Source: Adiantum capillus-veneris
Taxonomy: Eukaryota > Streptophyta > Polypodiopsida > Polypodiales > Pteridaceae
NCBI GenBank assembly: GCA_014529385.2
Contig: CM043944.1
Span: forward strand, 52,265,268-52,329,267
Length of the DNA: 64,000 nt
Reading direction: 5' to 3'
Shown piece after piece: positions 1 to 10,690 of the stretch. Each line of letters starts with the position of its first letter. The first letter of the stretch is position 1. Below the pieces are notes generated by a model that saw only the letters and a list, made by a program, of their open reading frames with translations, ran no database searches and was not told where the DNA came from. Made by a program: the position numbers and the translations under genes.

Positions 1-1
1 T

Positions 2-19
2 TGGTGCCCCCACTGAGGA
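2..19 (+). other. primer binding site of element 1
   Basis: TGGTGCCCCCACTGAGGA starts at base 2. The minus-strand Tat element at 46.7-53.3 kb has a sequence matching it at 15 of 18 positions directly inside its 5' LTR. Primer sites start with TGG, complementary to the CCA end of a tRNA. The primer tRNA was not identified. The match implies that the 5' LTR ends only a few bases before the window. Confidence 0.6.
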
Positions 20-74
20 GGGATTTCTAAGACCCTTCAGTTTACAATGCTTAAAGTGACGCCCACTATCAATC

Positions 75-1034
75 ATGGATGAATGGCTGAAGGAATTTTC
101 CAACTGGAGGACGGAAGAAGAGGAGACGAAGGAGGCACTAGCCGCCTTCATTGAGGTGCTAGTGCCAGGCTGTAGTGTCGTCAGCATTCAAGAGGTAAAT
201 TCTCCATCTCGTGTTGCTCGTTCTAACTATAAATTGAAAGCATCAGGTGGGACGTTGGTGAAGTGCCATCACTGTTGTCAACCAAGGCACAATGTCAATG
301 AGTGCCAGCAATGAAGGCAGCGAAAGGGCTGAAGTCGTCTACATTGACATTCATCGTGAAGAAGTCATTCACGTCAAGGAAGGGAAGCAAACGGTTAGAC
401 CTCTTTTCCCTAAAGAAACTGCAGTCAAAGTTATAACTCCAAAGTGGCCTAAAGGGGCTGCTCGAGCCAAAGGCAAGGAGAAGATAATCCAGTCTGGAAA
501 CACATGACTCCGAAGGGAGAAGCATCTGGCCAAGCAAGTGCTTCAAGCTCAGAAATCCGGGTTGTACCCACTTTGTCAAAGAAGAAGTCATCCGAAGCTA
601 AGCGGTGGAAGGTCGCCTACCGATTTGCACGACGCATGCGAGTGCTACCAATCCACTTCAACAATCCAAAAGAAGAAGTGGTAAGAAGATTCCCATGTCC
701 TAGAGAAGAGTGGTTCGGCTCCTGCTCTCGCTGTTTTGGAAAGCGAGTGGAGGATCTTCCTCCTCTCCCTGTACAACTTATCCTGAAGAAACTCTCTACC
801 ACGGGAGAAACCCAGTGGACTGGGGACGAGTTGCAACTGAATGGAGTAGAATTCATGCAACACGTCGACTACAGAAATTACCTGCAATTGCTGTTAGCCA
901 AGAGGCTGGGAGTGGTCAGACGCGTCGCCATCACCCCGTATGTGCTGAGCAACAAAGGAAAGGTAGAGCCCATGAAAGGCGACGACTTCTTGTGGATGTG
1001 CCGACTCATCAACACTGGCACGGTAAGAGTATAA
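75..1034 (+). pseudogene. extra ORF upstream of gag with CCHC zinc knuckle
   Basis: Three overlapping open stretches (75-314, 292-507, 504-1034, frames 3, 1, 3) look like one protein of about 310 residues broken by two frameshifts. The first ends in a clear CX2CX4HX4C knuckle (C-HH-C-CQPR-H-NVNE-C, about bases 261-302). The middle is basic and Lys/Glu-rich. The last, 176 residues, is rich in Arg, Lys and Leu and matches no domain I recognise. It lies between the primer site and gag, where some Tat/Ogre elements carry an ORF of unknown function. Gag has its own knuckle 1.8 kb downstream, so this is an additional nucleic-acid-binding motif. It could also be a captured or duplicated gag piece. 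Confidence 0.55.
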
Positions 1035-1363
1035 GTAAGTATTCCACCCTCTGTGCATGATGGAAAACGGGTCGACGGCATTCCCGTTTAGATTCCTGCA
1101 GCATATATTTATGTAGATAGGAAAGTCTTGTACCAACAGAAGATCGTACACCTATTCGGTGCGGCGATACTAGGAGAAATCCTCAATTCCTCGAACCCTA
1201 TCATTCTCCCCATATTAGATTACCATCATTCCTTTAATGTCTCTATATTTATCCCGTTTTAACCTATCCACCCACCCCTGTTAGTAGCCGCTATGAGCTG
1301 CTACTATTAATGTAAAAAATAAAAAATAAATTATTTTTTTTTGTAATTTCCTGAGTCACCACC
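1035..1363 (+). other. non-coding spacer between upstream ORF and gag, possible intron
   Basis: No coding sense is seen. A donor-like AAGTAAGTA lies at about 1034-1042, and a T-rich stretch followed by TTTCCTGAG at about 1345-1354, just before the gag ATG at 1364, could be an acceptor. Removing it would place the gag start close behind the upstream ORF. This is inference from short consensus motifs only. Confidence 0.25.
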
Positions 1364-2550
1364 ATGGCAAGTGTTTCTTTCCCCACGTTCAGTGGAAAGA
1401 AGGGAGAGGATCTCACCACCGACTTTTTGGATGATTTCGACATTGCTTGTGTCGTCTCCAACAAAGATGACGACGTTTCACGACTTAGAATTTTTCCTCT
1501 ACTAATGAAATTAGAGGCCAAGTCCTGGTATAATGCATTGCCCCAGGCTACCAAGAATGCATAGGATGTGTTAAGGGCTGCTTTTGCAAAGAGGTTTCGT
1601 GGAGGCACAACCTCGGAGAAGCTATGGCAGCTCTGACAGAATTAAAGCAGGGAGGCCTGCTGGAGTATGCCACCTACAAGTCCAAATTTGTGGACTTATG
1701 GGAGAGATAAGTTGCCTCACTGGAGGAAAGTGAAGGAGCGTCTAATTTCCTAAAGAAGGACCGTTTCATTGCTGGTATATGGTCGCTGCTTAGAGAGAAG
1801 GTGAAGGGAAGGTTTCCTGCAACATATGAGTTGGCAGTCGAAGTAGCCCGCCTTAAAGACAAGAAGCTGCGCATGCAAGAAAGAGTAAACGAGTCAGAGG
1901 AAGCAAGCTCAGCCCGACCAACCCCAGTGGCTGCAACAGCCAATCATAGAGTCCAACCGCAGGAGGCATCAGAAGAGCAGCAAGACCTGCTGAGTCGCAT
2001 CACCACCCAACTAGAGAGTTTATCTGTGCATCTGGTGCAGCAAGGGCATCCATCTGGCAGAAACCCAGAACAAGGAAGGGGACAACGAAGGCAAAACCCA
2101 GAGTACCACTGTTACAACTGCGGGGAAGATGGCCATGGAATGTACTATTGCCCACACCCGAGGAGGAAGAATTTCAATAGAGGGGGAAGACAGAATCAGA
2201 TCTCTCCGCCAAGAGCAAGACCACCACCACCTAGGCAACCAGGACCAATCCCACCGTTCCAAATCCTTCGACCACCTGTAAAACAGCAACCACCACCCCA
2301 ACCTCTCATTCCGCCACTACCCCCACCACCTGCTGTGAACCAAGCGGTGAGTGTTATTAGCGTGGAGGCTAAAGGGAAGGCGAAGGTAGAAGAATCAGGT
2401 CGAGAGAAGCACAAAGGAAAAGCGAAGGTAGAAGAAGTGGATGTTATGGGAGTGAAATGTGCGAGGCACGAGGAGGCATCTCAAAGAGAAGAGAAGATGA
2501 AAGGAAAGGCCGAGTCTAGCAAGCAAGCAACTAAACTACGATGGAAGATA
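1364..2550 (+). pseudogene. gag: gag polyprotein of element 1 (broken)
   Basis: The ATG at 1364 follows CACC and opens a Retrotrans_gag-like start (FSGKKGEDLTTDFLDDFD, then KSWYNALP). A TAG at 1561 interrupts it where a Trp is expected before DVLRAAFAKRF. A frameshift near 1620 and a stop at 1708 follow, and reading resumes in the long frame opening at 1801. A CCHC knuckle (C-YN-C-GEDG-H-GMYY-C) lies at about 2110-2153, followed by a proline-rich and then a Lys/Glu-rich linker. Gag forms the virus-like particle and its knuckle binds the element RNA. Domain order is normal; the protein cannot be made in one piece from this sequence. Confidence 0.8.
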
Positions 2551-3231
2551 GACATCGTGGACTTCTCACTAGGTGAGTATGCAAAACCCTATGACTTAGT
2601 GCAGGATGTGTTTATGCAGGGCCCAAAGATAACTTGGCCCCAATTACTCCACCTTGCACCCAAAATGAGGAGGCAATGGACAAAAATGGTAAGTACCAGG
2701 AAATCAAGGCCCAGGATAGCTGGGGCTATCTCTGGGAGGGATCTCGACGACATCCTGCCAACCATGGACGCTCACATCAAGGGGCAAAAAATTTCAAACA
2801 TCTACATAGATGGTGGCGTGCAAATATGCGTCATGAGTGAAAAGATGATGCACCATCTAGGTCTAGAGGTAAGTAAACCGGCACCCTGCCGAGCCAAGAT
2901 GGCAAACAATGTAAGAGTGAAATGCGTAGGCATTGTAAATGCGGTCAAAGTAAAAGCATTCAATACAGAAGTGGAGGTAGACATCTTCTTCATGCCACAC
3001 AAAGGGGAGGGCTACCCCATCATTCTTGGGAGGCCTTGGCTTATGGCTATGGAAGCTAAACAATACTGGAGCACCGGGATGATCCAGATGAAGGATGCTA
3101 AAGGGAAGTCCATATTCTACGACATGAGGACTGGAAAGCAGTGCAACATGATCTTGGAGGCTTCAGAAGATGATTCCACCAGCGACTACAACTACCTCAG
3201 GGAAAGAGACGACCACCACCGACGGAAGTGA
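2551..3231 (+). CDS. retroviral-type aspartic protease of element 1
   Basis: This is the C-terminal part of the open frame 1801-3231, continuous with gag. The active-site motif reads IDGGVQICV (about 2806-2832), where DSG or DGG is usual, and the flap-end motif ILGRPWL is at about 3022-3042. The protease cleaves the Gag-Pol polyprotein. The Asp is present, so the domain itself looks intact. The frame closes at 3231 and the next open stretch (3170-3646) is in another frame, so fusion to RT is lost. Confidence 0.8.
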   Translation, partial: DIVDFSLGEYAKPYDLVQDVFMQGPKITWPQLLHLAPKMRRQWTKMVSTRKSRPRIAGAISGRDLDDILPTMDAHIKGQKISNIYIDGGVQICVMSEKMMHHLGLEVSKPAPCRAKMANNVRVKCVGIVNAVKVKAFNTEVEVDIFFMPHKGEGYPIILGRPWLMAMEAKQYWSTGMIQMKDAKGKSIFYDMRTGKQCNMILEASEDDSTSDYNYLRERDDHHRRK

Positions 3232-3239
3232 CAGTAGCA

Positions 3240-4701
3240 TCGAAGTAATGGGGATCATTCTTAAAGACCCGAACAGATTAACACAATCTGAAACAACCTC
3301 AACAAACCAAGAGGGATCATCAGGTATGCAATCCTTGGAGGATGCAGGTAAGCTACAAAAAATGCTCTCAAATGAGTTAACCAATGAAGAAAGGAAGGAG
3401 TACGTCTCCATGCTAGGTAGCTTCACTACTTTGTTCATTGATGGCTATGATAAGATCACAGGAATTACAGTAGTACAACACCACATAAAGCTCAAGGAAG
3501 GCAGTAAACCCGTAGTACAAAAGCTCAGAAGACTTGGAGTAATCCAACAAGAGGCATTGCTTAAACAAGTGAGAAGTTTGCTACAAGCAGGTTTCATCTA
3601 CCCTGTCGAAGACTCAGAATGGGTCTCCCCAGTAGTAGTCACATAACAAAAAAAAAAGGTAAGTAGAGAGTCTGTGTGGATTATAAACCTCTCAATGCAG
3701 CCACGAAGAGGGACCACTTTCCCCTCCCATTCCAGAACGAAATACTCAATGAAGTGGCAGGTCACGAGCGATACACAGCATGCGATGGCTACTCAAGATA
3801 CTTCCAGATTAGCATTGCGGAGGATGATCAGAAGAAGACAACCTTCATCACACCTTGGGGATTTTTTGCCTACAGAGTGATGCCGTTTGGCCTCACTAAC
3901 ACCCCAGCCACATTTCAGCACTATGTGACTTTTGTTTTCCAACCCTACTTTGGAACATCAATTCGGGTTTTCATAGATGATTTTTGCATTTATAGCTCAC
4001 GAGCCCTTCATTTAAGCAATATCTATGATGGCTTAACCAGGCTGCAAACCTTGGGTGGCCAACTCAACGTGGACAAGTGTCACATTGGTGAAAGCAAAGT
4101 CACTCTCCTTGGTCATGTGATTTTAGCAAAAGGAATCGAAGCTGACCCTAGCAAGATTCAGGCCCTGGTATCTTTATCGTCACCCACCACCGCCAAGCAG
4201 CTGGTTTCTTTCCTTCAGAAGGTAAGATACTTAATCAAGTTCATTCACCTACTATCTCGAGTGGTCCTTCCCCTACAAAAACTCACCCAGAGGGATGTCT
4301 TCTCATGGAGTGAAGAGAATGAGCAGCAGTTTACTGAGGTGAATCAAATCCTAGCTAAGCTTCCCACTATTTCACCTCTTAAGTGGGACGAGCCATTTTA
4401 TGTGAACCCTAGTGTGGGAAGTGATACACTCGGAGCAGTGCTAATGCAAAAGGACCCCAAAACTTCTTTCACACGCCCTATTTACTTCTCTAGTCGTGTC
4501 ATGACCCCGTCAGAAAAAGGATTTACCGAAGTAGAACACGTGGTTCTGGCACTAATGTTTGCTACCACAAAGTTCCGCTCCTATCTCCTGCCTAGACCCG
4601 TTGTAATCCTGACAATGGAGGAGGTTTTCCCATATGTAATGCGACACATGGATGTCTCATCTAGGATCTCAAAGTGGTTAATTAGACTACAAAGAGTTTG
4701 A
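3240..4701 (+). pseudogene. reverse transcriptase and first RNase H of element 1
   Basis: Linker and RT start lie in 3240-3646 (EWVSPVVV), with a stop in an A-run at about 3646. RT resumes at 3676 (DYKPLN, then the conserved FITPWGFFAYRVMPFGLTN). The catalytic box reads VFIDDF (about 3970-3987); FIDD is an accepted variant of YVDD, so both Asp are kept. LLGHVI and the connection domain follow, then a Ty3-type RNase H (YFSSRVMTPSEKGFTEVEH). The frame ends at 4701, where the next expected residues (QEFDYTMQVEN) appear in another frame. RT copies the element RNA and RNase H removes the template. Confidence 0.85.
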
Positions 4702-4776
4702 CTACACCATGCAAGTAGAAAACTCCACCAGGGCTAGTTTAGCGAGAATTCTCACTATCGCCATTATGAGAAGAAG

Positions 4777-5140
4777 TTGAAGGTCAACACGGAAGCAAAG
4801 GAAGAAACACCAACGATAGAAAGTCCTAGGCTAAAGAGAACTCACTCTCTTTTCTTTGACGGACTAAATGTGTTCGGCGACGCTTTGCTTTTGATAAGGC
4901 AGATAAATGGCACCTGGGATTGTAAAAATCAGGTTTTACTTGGTCAACTTCACCAAGTGAAGGACCTTCTAAAGAAGTTTGAAGCAGTGAAACTATTCCA
5001 TGTCCCCAGAGCTAGAAAATCAAGAGGCAGATGCTCTAGCTAAAGAAAAAATACAAGACATTCCCGTGGGGGCGATCAAATTAAAGCTACCCCTCTTCCG
5101 AGGTAGTGATGCTATGCCTGATGTATCGGTTTTCTAGATA
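4777..5140 (+). pseudogene. second (archaeal-type) RNase H of element 1, internally deleted
   Basis: The stretch shows FFDG, then VFGDALLLIRQINGTW, then LLKKF, and in another frame NQEADALAKE. This is the aRNH of Tat elements. Compared with the copy at 49.1-49.8 kb, about 50 residues containing the NNEAEY motif and its catalytic Glu are missing between FFDG and VFGD. A frameshift near 5025 separates the last part. The domain is almost certainly inactive. Confidence 0.7.
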
Positions 5141-5199
5141 CAGGAGAATGTCCAGCCGGACACACGAAAGGCCAAAAACAATGGTGGCTGGTAAGGAAG

Positions 5200-6449
5200 G
5201 CTACTAGGTACCGCCTTATAGACGACCACTTGTATTGTAAGGGCAAAGATCAAATTCTCAGGTGGGTGCCAACCTCCAGTGAAATCACAGAGGTAATTTC
5301 AAGTTGCCATGATGGCGTCTACGGTGGCGGTCATTTTGCTCTAGATATCACCAGTAGGAAGATTCTACAGGCAGGATACTTTTGGCCTAGTTTGAATAGG
5401 GATGTACACCATTGGTGTAAAACATGCAAGGCTTGTCAAGTGGCCAGTGATCGCACGTTAACCTACGAGCCACAAACCCCTATCATCTCTATGGCCCTTT
5501 TGAGAAATGGGGAATAGATGCAATCGGTCCTTTACCAAGGGCCCAATCAGGTAAACTGTACATCATAGTGGGTGTAGACTACATGACTCGATGGGCAGAA
5601 GCAATGGCCACCACCTGCATTACAGCCCAAGAGGTGGCAAAGTTCATTTTTGATCATATCGTTTGCCGTTTTGGCACTCCTCTTGAGATAATATCAGATA
5701 GAGGACCAAGATTCAGAGGTGATTTGGTGGGAGAACTGATGAAGAATTTAGGCATCACACGTCGGCATTCCACACCATACTATCCACAATGCAATGGTTT
5801 GGTAGAGAAGGTAAATGGAATGATTTGCAAAATCATCACCAAACAGGTGAACAACCACACAGGGGACTAGGATAAACATCTCATGGCAGCTCTTTGGGCC
5901 TACAGAACAACATTCCGAACATCACTAGGTTTCACCCCTTTCCATCTAGTTTATGGGAAGGAGGCAATTCTACCCATTGAGGTACAGATAGCCAGCTTAT
6001 GAGTTTTGGCCAGCCAAACACATCGTCTGATTGTAAACCTCCGAAACCACATCTTGGATCTGGAGAGACTCCAACTGGATAGGGAAGAAGCAATCAATCA
6101 CTATGCAACACAGGTAGAACGACGCTGGCTTACTTTCAATCAAGGGCTTAAAGAAAAGGGACTGGAAAAAGGCATGCTAGTACTGCGATACGACAATAGA
6201 TTTGACACTAGGAAGGATAAGAAATTTCAACCCAGATGGGAAGGGCCATTCATCATCAAGAAGCGCTATGACAACGGCAGCTATAAGCTGATGGAAGCAG
6301 ATGGGAGAATTCACAAGACTAGGAACAATAGATGGAGACTGAAAAGGTATTTTCTTAGGTTTGACCCAGAATTCGTGCTAGACATTCCAGAGGAGGGAGA
6401 ACCCTCTAACTCTACAGCTGAAGAAGCAGGAGAAGGGCTAGAAGCATGA
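5200..6449 (+). pseudogene. integrase of element 1
   Basis: The HHCC zinc domain is at 5230-5440 (CHDGVYGGGH, CKTCKACQ). A frameshift near 5490 separates it from the core, where Asp in the alternate frame (IDAIGPLP), Asp in IISDRGPRF and Glu in NGLVEKVNG form an intact D,D,E triad. A TAG at 5868 replaces the Trp expected after GD, and a TGA at about 6000 replaces another. The C-terminal part (6006-6449) has the WEGPFIIKKRYDNGSYKL motif of Gypsy integrases and an acidic tail. It inserts the cDNA into the genome. Confidence 0.85.
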
Positions 6450-6713
6450 ATGCCTCTAGCCAAAGGGAGAGGGCTAATGATAGCCGACTTTTGAAAATCA
6501 AAGAAAAAAAAGAAAAAAAAACTTATTTTTCCTCTGTTGAAGCCTTGGAAACACTGTTGGAGGGCTCGGCACCGCCTGGTCAATCCTCCCAACACCCCTA
6601 CGGACATGACACAACCCCCCACACTTCGATTTTCCGGCCTTATCACCCTCAGCCCCGTTGGTCCATACCCCAGCCTAGCCGGCCGCCCTCGGTTTCAGAT
6701 ACCCTTTCTCACA

Positions 6714-7005
6714 CCCCCCCCCCCCCCCCCCCCCCCCGCCCGACGTGCATTGGATGAAATAACACCCCCTCTCTCTCTCTCTCTCATTTTCCCTACATAC
6801 CTCTCTCTAATATCCTCTCTCCCTCTCTCCAAAATTTACCACCCCCCCCCCCCCCCCCCCCCCCCGGCCAGGCGCAAGCTTTGAGCACTCACCCCCGACC
6901 CCTCTCTCATGCTCCCTCTATGTGAGCCGCATGGAAACCCCCCCCCCTCCGCTCTCCCGTATTCTTACACTCACCCTTTACACCCCCCCCCCCCCCCCCC
7001 CCCCC
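6714..7005 (+). repeat. three poly-C tracts in pyrimidine-rich DNA
   Basis: C runs of about 23-24 bases lie at 6714-6737, 6842-6865 and 6983-7005, separated by C/T-rich sequence. Runs of this length are error-prone in sequencing, so exact lengths are uncertain. Confidence 0.85.
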
Positions 7006-7575
7006 TGGCCCGCTAATATTCTTTCCCTAACCCCTTCCCCCTCTTCCCCACCCGCTCGCCTCACCCTCCCCTCGGCCTCATTCTCTCCTCCCTTGGCCCG
7101 CTAATATTCTCCCTCACTCCCACCCATTGACTTGCTCCCCTCCTCTCGTCCTTAAGCTACCATGCAAGACAGTAGATATTATTCCCTCTCTCTCTCTCAC
7201 CCACACATTCCCCCTACCCCACTCCATTGCCAAACCTCCCCCCCCTTCCCTCACTCTCTTGTCCGGCGGCCCACAAGGTGCGGACCTCACTCCTATCTCT
7301 CCCTCACACCCTCTCTCTCTCTCACGCGAGCCTGTGAAGGCGCAAAAAATACTCTCTCTCTCTCTCTCTCTATTATCCACACACACTCCCTCCCTTACAC
7401 ACCCTCTCTACCCACACACCACACACCCTATCCCTCCCTCTCCCTCACCCCATATCTCTCTCGTTCTCTCAGCCCGAAGGCTCACACACTCTCTCTCTCC
7501 TTTTTCTCAGCCCGAAGGTGCATATCATTTCCCTCTCTCTCTCTCTCTCTCCTTCTCACGGGCAGCAGGCATAGA

Positions 7576-7847
<272 letters not shown>

Positions 7848-8605
7848 CACACACAATACACACACACACCGCACACACCCACACTCTCTCTCTGACCCAT
7901 CTCCCCCCCCATCCGCCTCGCATAGCGTAGCAGGCAGCCGGCCGTCAACCAACAGAGAAAACAAAACAAAAAATATATATATAATGTATATATTAAGTAC
8001 ATAATAATATTAAGCCCCCTTTCCCACGCACACTTACACGCACACACATACATATACAAATACACACACATACACGCACGCGTGTGCACTCGCACATACA
8101 CACACATCCGCCCTCATACACCAATACATACACACACACGCATATACGCACCGCACCACAAATACAAAAAAAACCGCCCAAAACTTTACGAGTACGACAC
8201 CAACAAAAAAGAAGAAGGATCCAAAGCACGTGCCGCCAACAACAAAAAGAGAAAATGCGCCAAAGGCATGCCTCGTCCGACCTCGAAAAGAAGTACGCTC
8301 TACACCGACGCACCGGCAACACACCATTCGTCAGCAACACGCAACTACGACGCCATTCCAGTAATTTATAGGTTATTTTCATCATTTTCTTCAGTTTTCA
8401 CCCGAGCCATTGTAAATTCCCATTTCTTTTTGTAAATATCCTCTCTCTAGGTGATGGTCACAAAGGCCCACCTAGAGATTCCCATCTTTTAATAACCTCC
8501 CAGAACAAAGCAAGGGTCAACCACACCGGGCCCACCACTTGCTTTATCTCCCCAATTAAGCTTACCCTAACCACACTGAGATTATCATAATCCAAGCAGC
8601 CAACA

Positions 8606-8618
8606 CCTATAAATTGGC
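8606..8618 (+). promoter_or_regulatory. TATA-like box in candidate LTR
   Basis: CCTATAAATTGG occurs about 370 bases before the next low-complexity block, with AT-rich possible polyadenylation sequence about 320 bases later. This would fit an LTR promoter (U3/R), but the motif is short and the LTR limits are unproven. Confidence 0.3.
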
Positions 8619-8979
8619 ACTAAGAGGTCACTATCGGGGGAGGGGGGGGAATTCATAAGGAGCCAAGCATTTAGTAGAGTGAAGTGGGAAGGATTGACAC
8701 TATCACCATCACGGGGAAGGGGGCTTGTGTGTTGGGTTTGCCTTGGGAATTGCACTATGCGAAGGGAACCACATCCATCTCTCGACTCCAATGGTCGATG
8801 CACACACGTATACACGCTCTTGGTAGCAAGTATTCACAATCATTGAGTCGTCTTAGAGAACGCACCAAGTAGGTTGCATCACCTCCTCTCCCTACCTCTC
8901 TACCACCACAGCATGCCACTTTGTAAATATTGCAGAAATAATTCACCCTCACACCCCCGAGGGTTTTCATCATTTGCAA

Positions 8980-9083
<104 letters not shown>

Positions 9084-9619
9084 GTTTGCGGTGTTCATAT
9101 CATCGTGGTTTGCGTCCTAGGCACTCAAAGCTAGGTGGTGCCCCCTGTTCACTTTACCGTGGGCAGGCTCGAGGCGCGCCATTCGGTCCCCGGTGTTTTA
9201 GAGGCGGTCATGGTTCGGGGTCCGCTTTGCGTCTGTCAATAGTTGGGCTACACTAGAAAAACTAAACTTCATAGCATTACGACGCAAAGATAGAGAATAA
9301 AGTTCCTTGGCTATCTTTGTTGGAGGCTAGCAAGATTACTCAAGCCTCATGTGGTTTGTCCAAAGGTGACTACAAATTTGTAGGTGAGTCCAAAGAGTTA
9401 ACATTTTTACCTTTTGTGCTTTTTTAGTGATCATTTGCATTAAAACCTGTGTCAAACATGTGTATGTAGTTGGCTCAAGAGAGAGGGGTCCATTCAAAGA
9501 GTCCTCTATGGTGCTAGTGCTCTCTTGATATACCATGTTGATGTGCTGGGAGGAATCATCATCCCACCAGACTCCACGCTAGATCTTTACTACAGGGAGA
9601 TTGTTGTGGAGGCAAGGAA

Positions 9620-10690
9620 ATTTCTAACAAGTAGTGTCAAAATCCCTTAACCACATACATCATTCCAAGGCCTCTCTTTTGGTGGTGGTGTAGTTCTTTT
9701 TAGCTAAGTTTATCTGTATGCTGGCATAGGGGATAGGAAAGTCCATTGTCTCATCACTTGACTCAGCTAATATGCATCCAATAGCAAAATTTGAAGCATC
9801 AACATGCACATGGAAATGTTTGTTCCAATCTAGAGTCTTCAATATTGGTACTGATGGTAGCGCTTGTTTAAGCTTTTAGAATGACTCCTCACATTCATCC
9901 ATCCATTCAAAGTGAGTGATAAGACCATAAATAGTTTTTGCAATGACTGTAGATGAATCTACGCTAATAGCCCCCCATAAATGCTTGAACTTCCCTGACA
10001 TTTTTTATCTCAACATCTACTGCTACTTTCTCCATGTCTGTGGCAATACCATTTTTTGATACAATATGTCCGAGACTTTTGCCCTATCTTACCATAAATA
10101 CATACTTTTTCGGATTTAAACAAATCCAATATAGACAGCATTCTTCAAAGAAACGCCTTAAGTGCTTAAAATGGCTCTCTCTTTTTGTAGGATGCACACA
10201 AAGATCATTTATGTATACTTTTAGGAAATTCCAAAGATATTCCTTAAAAGCATGGTTCATTAATTGCTAGAATGTTGTTGGTGCATTGGTCAGTCCAAAA
10301 GGCATAACCTTGGTAAAAAAAAATTCCCATTCCGTGGCAAAAGCCGTTTTATGTTGATCTTTGGGCTCTATAGCTAATTGATTGTAACCAAAGAATCTAT
10401 CCAAGAAGCTATAATCCTCTTTTCCAGCTACTCACTCTAGCACATGATCCGTGATAGGAAGAGGATAACTATCTAGTAAGGTAGCTTCATTCACCTTCTT
10501 GAGGTTCACAAGTTTTCCTCTTTGTTTTTGCACTACCACAATAGGTGATACCCAATCAGTGTGTTCTATGTCATAGATGAATTCTGCTTCTTCGAGTTTC
10601 TCAATCTCTTCCTTGATTTCCTTATCAAATGTCTCATTGCAGGTGTATGGTCGTTGTCTACTTGGCTTAGCATCATCTCTCATAGGGATA
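9620..10690 (-). pseudogene. Ty3/Gypsy pol relic (RT and RNase H)
   Basis: Read on the minus strand from 10690: an RT start (EFIYDIEHTDWVSPIVVVQK, then NLKKVNEATLLDSYPLP), FGLTNAPTTF at about 10290, and a catalytic box YIND in place of YVDD at about 10203-10217, so one catalytic Asp has become Asn. RNase H follows at 9842-9660 (HVHVDASNFAIGCILAE, then TTTKREALE) and fades after MVYVVK and HYLL near 9620. Several stops and frameshifts are present and no integrase follows. It is a truncated relic of a Gypsy lineage different from element 1. Confidence 0.8.

Larger units (their letters stand above)
1..6534 (+). mobile_element. Tat-like Ty3/Gypsy retrotransposon, internal region (element 1)
   Basis: Seen: primer binding site, extra ORF, gag, protease, reverse transcriptase, RNase H, a second archaeal-type RNase H and integrase follow one another on the + strand in Ty3/Gypsy order. 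Two RNase H domains are the established mark of the Tat lineage. The 5' LTR lies just outside the window. The coding sequence is broken by frameshifts (near 300, 500, 1620, 3240, 4700 and 5490) and stops (1561, 1708, about 3646, 5868, about 6000), so it is dead as written. The 3' boundary is uncertain: a purine-rich stretch at 6459-6473 could precede an LTR starting TGATAG at about 6477, or the A-rich tract at 6500-6520 one starting TGTTGA at 6535. Confidence 0.85.

Noticed and set aside
3655-3670. AAGGTAAGTAG as splice donor between protease and RT
   Set aside because: Ogre-type elements have an intron in this zone, but the coding frame resumes at once (VCVDYKPLN) and no acceptor is apparent.
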